In this document: piece by piece, positions 17,369 to 25,600 of the stretch
How positions within the stretch are numbered: the first letter of the stretch is position 1
Layout: every line of letters starts with the position of its first letter
Source: Hyphomicrobiales bacterium
Lineage (GTDB): Bacteria > Pseudomonadota > Alphaproteobacteria > Rhizobiales > Rhizobiaceae
Length of the DNA stretch: 64,000 nucleotides
Direction: 5' to 3'
Assembly: GCA_900471485.1 (NCBI GenBank)
Contig: UCEU01000001.1
Location: forward strand, 124,001 to 188,000
Notes under the pieces: model-generated
The model's input: the letters and a program-made list of their open reading frames with translations, nothing else
Database searches by the model: none
Told to the model about the DNA's origin: nothing
Program-made: the position numbers and the translations under genes

Positions 17369-19102
17369 CTATCGCGCCGAGCGCAGCGGCAATTGTTGCC
17401 ACCCGGCGGCAACCAGCGTCCCGTCGTCTCGATGTTCGTCTTGAGCTAGCAGGTGCCGGCGGTAGGCGATGAGGCCGGACAGATAGTGTTCCACATCGTC
17501 GATACGCACCCGAAACGCATGGTGTCGGATGAAAAAGGATCCCGCGATCCGACCGGGCTCCTTCATGTCCATCGCGAGTTCCGGCCAGAAATGACCATTG
17601 AGGAGGTGGTGCGCGCGCCGCGTCAGCGCCTTGTCGAATACATCGATATCCACGCCTTCGAGGAGATGGGCATGCATCGGGTCGCTCTTCAGGCGAGTGA
17701 ACACCGCCGAGGTTGCCATCATCAGTTCCAGCAGCGTTGGAAAGGTGGTCATGCGTTTGGAAACAAAGTCCAGATGGTCGGCTATGTTGTCGATCGCGAA
17801 GCGGTAATAGCGCTCCTCCGGGCAGTGCTGCGTGAGTTCCCCGGCGCAGTAGGCCAGCCAGTGATCATGATAACGGGCGTGGCCGGCTGCGATAAAGGCG
17901 TCGAAGGCTGCACGCGCGGCTGTCAACAAAGTCGTATCGGCGGTCAGGCCATATAGCCGCAGAAGTGCCAGAACCGCTTCTCCATCGTAATAGACGATGC
18001 GAAAGGCCTGCTTGGTGCGCAGGCTCGGATAGTCCAGCACGTGACGGAAGCCTCCGTTATCGCGATCCTGCATGAAGCACAGTCCGGTCGCCAGTCGGCG
18101 CATGAGCCCGAGATGACCGCGATCGCCGGTCGCCCGCGCGTGCTCGACAAGTGCGATGATCGCGGCTGCGTTGCCGCCGAGCTTGATCTCGCCATCCTCC
18201 TCCACCAGGAATGCCGCCTTCTCACCGTCCGGCAGGATCATCTCCCGGACCAGGGTTGCGACCATGAAGGACAGCGATCGTTCGATCGCCTCCGCCAGTC
18301 CCGTGCTGTTGGTGACCGCGCGGGCCTCGATCATGGCATAGGTCGTGCTGGCGTGCCTGAGCGCGTTGTAGCTTTCGATGCGGCGGCCAAAGCCGGCGTG
18401 CACGCCGTAGTCAAAGCGCCCCTTCGCGTCCACCTGCCGCGCCAGATAGTCCGCCCCGTCTTCGATCAGCGATGTCAACAGGGGAACGGTCAGCCGCTCG
18501 ACGACCCGTCGGCCGGCATTGCGGCCGGTCGGGTAGAGATCGTGTATCCGCTCGCCGTCGAAGAAGGCACCCTTCGACGTGAAAATATGGACAGGGATGG
18601 CATCGTCGAAACTGGGTGGAGGGGAGGCCGGAAACCGGCTGCGCGCATATGCGCTGAAGTTGGCCGCGTTGATGCCTGCCATGGGTTCGCCGCCGCCGCG
18701 GTCGAGCATGGCGTTGGCGTTCAACTCCTGCTCGATGAACGCACGCTCGAACCCTTTGTCCAGGCTGAGCCCGAAGCGGAAATAATTGCGCTTGGTTTGC
18801 GCCAGGATCGTGCGCAGCGCCGCAAACGACGAGGGCGCCACAGCCATCGGCCAATCGATGCGCAGCCAGAACTGGTCGCCTTCCCGCCGTCGACGCCGAT
18901 CCATCACCATCTCGACGCCGGTGTTCCAGGCGGCATCGAAGTCTTCGCCGCGCGCCGTCGTCACCACTGCCCGCTCGCTTCCGTCGGTGAACGAGAAGAA
19001 CAGCACGACCGCGGGATAGGGCTGCGGCAATTGCTGCCGGTTTGCGCGGACGTGCTCGCGCAACGCCGCCAGATCGCCGGCCCCTGTCGTTGCCGAGCCC
19101 AT
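17369..19102 (-). CDS. Uncharacterised protein with predicted alpha/alpha-toroid domain, linked to type I secretion
   Basis: I do not recognise a named family for this 577-residue protein. It has no signal peptide or membrane segment. The first ~150 residues form a mixed domain (YPAVVLFFSFTDGSERAVVT, then FRFGLSLDKGFERAFIEQELNANAML). From about residue 190 onward, repeated helix pairs appear with aromatic/glycine turns (KGRFDYGVHAGFG, YNALRHASTTYAMIEA, NGGFRHVLDYPS, FRIVYYDGEAVLALLRLY). That layout resembles (alpha/alpha)6-toroid enzymes such as glucuronyl epimerase-like or lanthionine-cyclase-like folds. The ATG lies 3 nt after the HlyD-adaptor stop, so it is the last gene of the adhesin-secretion operon. 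A role in modifying or handling the adhesin, or in making a surface glycan, is inference only. Confidence 0.6.
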   Translation of the reverse strand: MGSATTGAGDLAALREHVRANRQQLPQPYPAVVLFFSFTDGSERAVVTTARGEDFDAAWNTGVEMVMDRRRRREGDQFWLRIDWPMAVAPSSFAALRTILAQTKRNYFRFGLSLDKGFERAFIEQELNANAMLDRGGGEPMAGINAANFSAYARSRFPASPPPSFDDAIPVHIFTSKGAFFDGERIHDLYPTGRNAGRRVVERLTVPLLTSLIEDGADYLARQVDAKGRFDYGVHAGFGRRIESYNALRHASTTYAMIEARAVTNSTGLAEAIERSLSFMVATLVREMILPDGEKAAFLVEEDGEIKLGGNAAAIIALVEHARATGDRGHLGLMRRLATGLCFMQDRDNGGFRHVLDYPSLRTKQAFRIVYYDGEAVLALLRLYGLTADTTLLTAARAAFDAFIAAGHARYHDHWLAYCAGELTQHCPEERYYRFAIDNIADHLDFVSKRMTTFPTLLELMMATSAVFTRLKSDPMHAHLLEGVDIDVFDKALTRRAHHLLNGHFWPELAMDMKEPGRIAGSFFIRHHAFRVRIDDVEHYLSGLIAYRRHLLAQDEHRDDGTLVAAGWQQLPLRSAR

Positions 19103-19105
19103 TCG

Positions 19106-20302
19106 TCAGCGTTCCCGCATGGCTTCGCGCGCCTTGTTGAAAGGCTTGATCAGGTAATCGAGCACGCTCTTCTCACCCGTATGGATATCGACGGTGGCGA
19201 TCATCCCCGGCGAGATCGGAAACTCCTTGCCGGCGCCGTTTCGCAACGCGTCCTTGTTCGTCTTCACGAACACCCGGTAATAATAGATTTTCGGATCGAC
19301 CTCGTCCTGGATCGTGTCGGGTGAGATCGTCACTACCTTGCCGTCCAGACCGCCATAGATGGCGTAGTCGTATGCGGTGATCTTCACCGTCGCGCGCTGG
19401 TCCGGATGGACGAAGGCGATGTCGCGCGGCGACATGCGCGCTTCGATCATCAGTTGATCGCCGAGCGGTATGATGTCCATCAGCTTGCCGTTCGGCGGCA
19501 CGACGCCGCCGATGGTGGATACCTCGACATTCTTGACGATGCCGCGGACAGGGGAGCGCAGGGTCAGCCTCGAGAGGCTGTCGGTGCGTCCCTTGATGAC
19601 CGAGCGAAGCGACGCGACATCCGCATTCGCCTTGGAAAGCTGTTCTCGCGCCTCGACGATATACTGTGTCTCGACCTCGACCTTCTTGAGTTCGAGTTCG
19701 GCCTGTTCGCGTTTCAGCCGGATGATCTCCACGCTGCTGGCAGCCCCCATCTGTGTCAGCCCCTCGTTGACGCTGAGCTCCTGACGGATCAGCCCCAAGG
19801 CCTCGTCGATCCATCGCAACGTTTGCTTGAGGTTGCCCTGGCGGGCCTCGTAGAGCTTGGTCTCGGTGGCGATCAGGTCGGGATAGTCGCTCAGTTCTTC
19901 CGGAAAGCTGAGCGGTGCCTGGTTCACTTCGGCCGTGAGGCGTGCCGCACTCGCCAGGGCGGCGCGGTACTTCGCCGTCGATTCGCCCACGGCCGATGCG
20001 GTAATCGTCGGGTCGAGCTGCGCGAGCAGCTGTCCTGCCTCGACGATCTGGTTTTCTTGCACCATGAGCGTCGAGACGATCCCGCCCTCGAGCGACTGGA
20101 TCACCTGTTCGCGGCGGAGCGGAACCACCTTGCCGTCACCCGTCGAGACTTCGTCGAGAACGGAGTAATTCGCCCAGACGACCGCGATGACGAGGATGAG
20201 CGCCAACAACTGGACGACCCTGATGGCGCCTGAAAGGCGCATCGCGTCATCGCCGCCAAAGTGCCAGCTGTCTTCGATCGCGCGGGAGAAGGATGTGCTC
20301 AT
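19106..20302 (-). CDS. Type I secretion periplasmic adaptor (HlyD/LapC family)
   Basis: The 398-residue membrane fusion protein has one N-terminal membrane helix (about residues 28-46, VVQLLALILVIAVVWANYSVL) and a beta-barrel/lipoyl half (GDGKVVPLRREQVIQSLEGGIVSTLMVQENQIVEAGQLLAQLDPT). A long coiled coil (about 110-255) and the closing lipoyl/barrel region with LRSPVRGIVKNVEVSTIGGVVPPNGKLMDIIPL follow. It bridges the inner-membrane ABC transporter and the TolC-like channel. The start at 20302 overlaps the stop of the transporter by ATGA, so the two are translationally coupled. The frame continues 78 codons upstream as shadow of that gene. Confidence 0.92.
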   Translation of the reverse strand: MSTSFSRAIEDSWHFGGDDAMRLSGAIRVVQLLALILVIAVVWANYSVLDEVSTGDGKVVPLRREQVIQSLEGGIVSTLMVQENQIVEAGQLLAQLDPTITASAVGESTAKYRAALASAARLTAEVNQAPLSFPEELSDYPDLIATETKLYEARQGNLKQTLRWIDEALGLIRQELSVNEGLTQMGAASSVEIIRLKREQAELELKKVEVETQYIVEAREQLSKANADVASLRSVIKGRTDSLSRLTLRSPVRGIVKNVEVSTIGGVVPPNGKLMDIIPLGDQLMIEARMSPRDIAFVHPDQRATVKITAYDYAIYGGLDGKVVTISPDTIQDEVDPKIYYYRVFVKTNKDALRNGAGKEFPISPGMIATVDIHTGEKSVLDYLIKPFNKAREAMRER

Positions 20303-22605
20303 GGTTTGGCGTTTCCATGCGGTGGGTTTTGCGCGAAGGTCTGTTCGAGCCGTTGGCGTTGGGCAAGCGCGCTTTCCGGCTGAGGCGTCGCGGGCTCGCC
20401 CCTGAGCAGGCGCAGCGCGTCTTCCTTCGGTGCGTCGATGACAACGCGGCCCTGGTCGAGCGCCACCACCCGGTCCATCAGGTCGAGGACGCGCATCCGG
20501 TGCGTGGCGATCACCACCGTCTTGCCGCGGCACCATGTTGCAAAGCGACGGATGAAAAGGCGTTCGGTCGTCTCGTCCATCGAGGCCGTCGGCTCGTCCA
20601 GCAGGACTACCGATGGATTGCGGATCAGCAACCGCGACAAAAGCAGCGCCTGCTGTTGTCCGCCGGATAGCCCGCGTCCGCCTTCGTCGATAAGGTGGTC
20701 GAGGCCCTTCGGCATGGTACGGATGAAATCGTCGGCACCCGTCATCTGCAACGCTTCGAGAACGGCCTGCTGCGACGCGCTCTGCGCGCCGAGCAGCACG
20801 TTTTCGCGGATCGTGCCGTGAAACAGCCGCGAGTTCTGGGTCAGCAGGCCGACTTCGCGCCTAAGGTCGTTCGGGTCGATCTGTTCCATTGCCAGGCTGT
20901 CGATCAGCACCTCGCCCGAGGCCGGCTCGATCTGGCCGGACAGTGCCTGAAGCAGCGTGGACTTGCCAGCGCCGTTCTTGCCGAGCAGGGCGACGGTCTC
21001 GCCGGCATCGATCCTGAGCTCCGTCAGTGACAAGGCGGGTTTGCCCGAGGGCTGCCCGTAATAATATTGCGTGTTGCGGAACTGGTAATGGCCAAGCAGC
21101 GAGCCGACCGAGAGCCGGGTCTCGGCCGGCGGGTGATCGACCGGCATCTTCATGATCATGTTGAGGCTGTGGAGCCCGATCTTGGCATGCTGGAAGCGGC
21201 TCAAGACCTGGGTCAGTTGCGCCATCGGCGCCATCATCCGCGAACCGAGGATGGAGCAGGCGACCAACGAACCGGTGCTCATGTCTCCCCTCATCACGAT
21301 CGGCGCGCCGCAAAATACGATGACGGCGAAGACGCTTGTCTGGATGCTGTGCCCCCAGCCGGTGAGAATGCTGGTGATGTAGCGCAACCGGACCTGCGCA
21401 TCGGCGCTGGCGTTGTTGAAACTGTTCCACTTCTCCTGGAAGATGCCCTCGGCCTGCAGAGCCTTGATATCCTCGATACCCTGGACGGCTTCGACCAGCA
21501 TGGCGTTGCGCAAGGAGGCCTCGCGCATGGCCTGGCCGGCGCATTGTTTCAGTCGCCTCTGGGCAAATAGCCCCGGCGCGATCATCAGGACGAGAGCGAC
21601 TGCCGGGATGACGGCGAGCCAGCCGCCGATCAGCGCCATCAGAGCCAGAAACAGGAAGAAGAAGGGCAGATCCGCAATCGCCGCGACCGTCGTCGATGTG
21701 AACAGGTCACGCACCTGCTCGAGGTCGCGCAGCTGCGCGATGAATGTACCCGTCGCCTTCGGCCGGTTCTGGTTGCGTACCCGCAGGGCATGCCCGAACA
21801 CCACGTCCGAGATCTTGATGTCGGCGCGCTTGCCGAGGATGTCGATGATCAGTGTCCTGATCTTGCGCATGATGAAGTCGAAGGCGACGGCCAGCATGAC
21901 GCCGATGAAGAGGACGATCAGCGTGCTCATGGAGTTCGCCGGCACGACGCGGTCATAGACCTGCATCGAAAACAGGACGCCCGTCACCGACATCGCGTTG
22001 GCAACCAGGGACGCGAGCAGCACGTAGCCGTAAGGGCGCAGGTCATCCAGGGCGAGCTTGCGAAACCAGCCGTGCGTGTCCGGCGCGATATAGGCATCCA
22101 CGCGCTCGTCCGTGCGGGTGCGTGCGTCGCGGGCGACCAGAAGATGCGCGATGCCGTCCTTGAGATGGGTGAGCGGGATCCATGTCCACTGCCCGTTGTC
22201 TTCGGCGAAGGTGATCTTCGCCTCCCCGTCGCCAAGTTCGGTGATCAGGCCGACCGAGCCGTCGGTGAGTTCGAGAAGCATCGGCAGGCGCCGGCCGGTA
22301 ATCCCGCTTGCGACCGGCTCCACCGGCTTGACGTCGAGACCGAAACGGCGCGCCAGCTTCTCGATTTGGCGTAAGGCCGCCATTGGCTCGCGCATGATCG
22401 GCAGGTAGCTGTTGGCCGATCTCGAATGGGTGATGCCGTAGTGGCTGGCGAGCAGCCCCGTTACCTCGATCCAGCGCAGTGCGCGCCCGTCGTCCGGTGC
22501 GGCGGCGAGGTCGGCGTGCGCCATCGGCGGTCGGGCAGGATGGTTGTGTTCACCCGCGCCCTGCCGCGCACCGTGCTCCGTCGATCTGTTCTCTGCCAGG
22601 TCCAT
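20299..22605 (-). CDS. Type I secretion ABC transporter/ATPase (LssB/LapB-like)
   Basis: The 768-residue protein has an N-terminal C39-peptidase-like domain (about 40-165) that shows no catalytic cysteine in the expected place, so it is a degenerate docking domain. A six-helix exporter domain (about 185-480) and an ATPase domain follow. The ATPase shows Walker A GKNGAGKST, signature LSGGQQQ, Walker B SVVLLDEPT and the H-loop IATHR. These transporters export giant adhesins without leader cleavage. I chose the ATG at 22605 after CGGGAGA; the frame extends 18 codons further. It begins 19 nt after the adhesin stop and overlaps the adaptor gene, so secretor and cargo share an operon. Confidence 0.9.
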   Translation of the reverse strand: MDLAENRSTEHGARQGAGEHNHPARPPMAHADLAAAPDDGRALRWIEVTGLLASHYGITHSRSANSYLPIMREPMAALRQIEKLARRFGLDVKPVEPVASGITGRRLPMLLELTDGSVGLITELGDGEAKITFAEDNGQWTWIPLTHLKDGIAHLLVARDARTRTDERVDAYIAPDTHGWFRKLALDDLRPYGYVLLASLVANAMSVTGVLFSMQVYDRVVPANSMSTLIVLFIGVMLAVAFDFIMRKIRTLIIDILGKRADIKISDVVFGHALRVRNQNRPKATGTFIAQLRDLEQVRDLFTSTTVAAIADLPFFFLFLALMALIGGWLAVIPAVALVLMIAPGLFAQRRLKQCAGQAMREASLRNAMLVEAVQGIEDIKALQAEGIFQEKWNSFNNASADAQVRLRYITSILTGWGHSIQTSVFAVIVFCGAPIVMRGDMSTGSLVACSILGSRMMAPMAQLTQVLSRFQHAKIGLHSLNMIMKMPVDHPPAETRLSVGSLLGHYQFRNTQYYYGQPSGKPALSLTELRIDAGETVALLGKNGAGKSTLLQALSGQIEPASGEVLIDSLAMEQIDPNDLRREVGLLTQNSRLFHGTIRENVLLGAQSASQQAVLEALQMTGADDFIRTMPKGLDHLIDEGGRGLSGGQQQALLLSRLLIRNPSVVLLDEPTASMDETTERLFIRRFATWCRGKTVVIATHRMRVLDLMDRVVALDQGRVVIDAPKEDALRLLRGEPATPQPESALAQRQRLEQTFAQNPPHGNAKP

Positions 22606-22624
22606 CGCAAATCTCCCGGACGGT

Positions 22625-25600
22625 CTACACGACCGGCAGCTTGTGTGATGCCAGGTCATCGTCAGGCTTGACCGGCTCGAACGGGTCGATCGGCGCGGAC
22701 ACTGCCGGTTCGACGGCGATCACCGGCGCAGGCGTGTCGGAAGCAGCTTCCGGAGCGGCGTCGTGAACGCCAGTGTCGTGCGACAGACTTGCGAGGGCCG
22801 ACAGGTCTATCTCCTGGCCTCCCTGGTCGGGGACGAGGGCGGCGGTCTCATCCGCGGCTGGGTGGGTCGCCGCATCGTCGGCTGCATGCGCCGTGCTCTC
22901 GGTTTCGTGCGTGGTGTTGTCGGACGTCTGCTCCGCCGAGGTATGTGTGCTGTGGTCGCTGGCGTCCACCGCGTCGCCTTCTGCCAGGGCAAGGCTCATG
23001 ACCCCGGCCGTTGCAGTCGAGGTGTCGTGCACTCCGACGTCGATGCTGAGGTCGGCGTTGAGTGCGTTTCCGGTATCGGGGTCGAACACGGTAACGGTGA
23101 AATGGTCCGTGCCGCCCGAAGCCACGCCAGCATCGGGGGTATAGGTGTAGCTACCGTCGGCGTTGATCAACAGGGTGCCGAAGCTTCCCGCTACGCTGAC
23201 GCTGCCGTTTACAATCGCATGCGCATGTCCGCCGAAGGCGACCGAGCCGATCTGCAGGTCGTCGACACCGGGGCCGGATGCGGCGCTGTCGATGAAGTTG
23301 CCGGTAGCCTTTTCGCCGACCGCAAGTGTTACGTGCTCGGTCAGGTCGGTGGCCACGACGGAGATGTCGCGGGTGAGGGCGACGCCGATATTGACCCCTG
23401 CGTCGGGAACCAGCGTTGCACGATAGGTGCCTGCTGGAATGTCGTGCAACGCAATCGTCCCATGGGTGCCGCCCAGTTCAAGAAGGTCTAGAGCGAGAAT
23501 GCCGTTCTGTACCTGGTTGCCGAGATCGCCGGGACGAATCCAGGCGCCACCCTGGAAACGCTCGATGATGACCGTGTAGCTGCTGAGCACACCGATCTGC
23601 AAAAGACCGGCGATGCCGAGGTCGATGGAGACGTTATTGGTGTTCTGGCTGAGATCGAAGTTGACGACGGGCTGGTTTGCCGAGCCGAGGTTGACGCTCG
23701 CTAGCGTTCCGATGTTCAGCCCCAGCAGGTCGAACTGTGTGTCGTGGGCGGTCGATGGCTGCGCCTCCGGCACCTCGGTGACGGTGCGATCGAGAAAGGC
23801 CGTGTTGCTGGCGTTGGCGAGAGCGAAATCGAGACCAGGGGCGAGGATGTCTGTGGGAAGCGAGATGTTTCCGGACGCGTCATGCAGCGTGACCTCCAAT
23901 TGCCCGCCATTGACCTGTGCCGGCGACAGCCCGATGCTGAACGCCCCATCGGCACCCACCAGGCCAGTGCCGACGATCGTTCCACTGGCATTCACGATGT
24001 TGACGGTCGCTCCGGCCTCGCCATGCCCCGTCACCTCGGTTCCCGATCCGTTGACGGCAATGCCGGTCGGGGCGTCGGGCGGGAGCAGGTCTGGTGTTCC
24101 GATCGAACCGGGATCGGAGGCGTTGCCGGCGACGTCCTGGAGCACGACCGTCAGCGTTCCGCCGTCGGCCTGGGCCGGCGTGAGTATGGCGCTGAAGTCG
24201 CCATTGGCATCCACGAGGGCGACGCCGACAGCAACGCCGAGCGCATTGAAGACCGTCGCGGTCGCGCCAACTTCACCGTGGCCTGACAGGGTCGCTCCGC
24301 CGCTGCCGAGCACAAGGTCGGTTGGAGCAGTCGGCGCCACGTGATCGGGCGTATTCGTCGTCCCCGGTGTCGAGTTGTTGCCGCCCGCGTCCCGCAGCAC
24401 GACCTGGAGTGCGGTGCCGTCGGCCTGGGCGGGGGAGAGCCCGACGGTGAAGGCGCCGTTCGACCCTACGATGCCGGTTCCGACCACCACGCCGGCCGCG
24501 TTGGTCACCGTCACGGTGGCGCCGGCCTCGCCGCTGCCGGTCAGCGACGTTCCCGTTGCATTGACACCAAGCCCGGTCGGGGCGCTTGGCGGCGTAAGGT
24601 CCGTTGTGGTCGCCGTGGCCGGCGCGGATGGATTTCCTGAGGCGTCGGCGAGAACCACGGAGAGGTTTCCGCCAGTCGCCTGCGACGGCGATAGCGGCAC
24701 GGTGAAGACACCATTGGCGCCAACCGTTGCGGTGCCGACCTCGTCGCCGGCGGCGTTCTTTACCGTTACCGTGGCACCCGCTTCGCCGCGGCCCGTCAGC
24801 ACCGTGCCGGCGCCGTTGACGGCCAGGTTGGTGGCCGCGTCGGGCGCGGTGAGGTCCGGTGTGCCGATTGTTCCAGGCTGCGATGTTCCGCCGCTGCCGG
24901 TCAGCGTCACCCGCAGATCACCGCCATCGACCTGCGGTGGATTGAGAGCGATCTCGAAGGTGCCGTCTGCCGCCACCGTGCCGGTCGCGATGACGCTGCC
25001 GTCGGCGCGCGATACGGTGACGGCGCTGCCGGCCAGCCCACTTCCCGTCAGCTCCGTGCCGGTGTCGTTGACGTCAAGGTTGCCGGGAGCCGCTGGGGCA
25101 CCCGGGTCTGGGGCCAGCACGGTTGATGCGATCGAGTTGTTGCCGGCAAGGTCCGCCTGGGTAACGGTCAGCGTCTGCCCATCGAGTTGCTCCTGCGACA
25201 GAGGAACGCTGAAGGTTCCATCGGCGCCGACGATCGCCGTTCCGAGAACCGTTCCGGTCGCAGTTGTAACGGTGACCGTCGCGCCGACCTCGCCGAGACC
25301 TGTCAGCTGCAGACCATTGCCGCTGACCATCAAGGCCGTCACCGCATCCGGCGCCTGGATATCGGTCAGCGGCAGGGTGGCGGCCTGCGAGGCATTGCCG
25401 GCCGCATCCTGCTGGATGATTTCGAGGGTGCCGCCCTGTGTCTGCGGCGGATCGAGAGAGATCGTGAAGGCGCCGGTGCTCCCGACAACCCCCGTGCCCA
25501 CGGTGACGCCGTCGGCGTCCTTGACGGTGACGGCCGCGCCGGGCTCGCCGCTGCCGGTCAGGATCGCGCGCGTTGCATCGACGGCGACATTACCCGGCGC

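Noticed and set aside
18041..19324. Plus-strand frame opposite the toroid protein and HlyD gene
   Set aside because: No ribosome site and no domain signal; shadow of the minus-strand coding frames.
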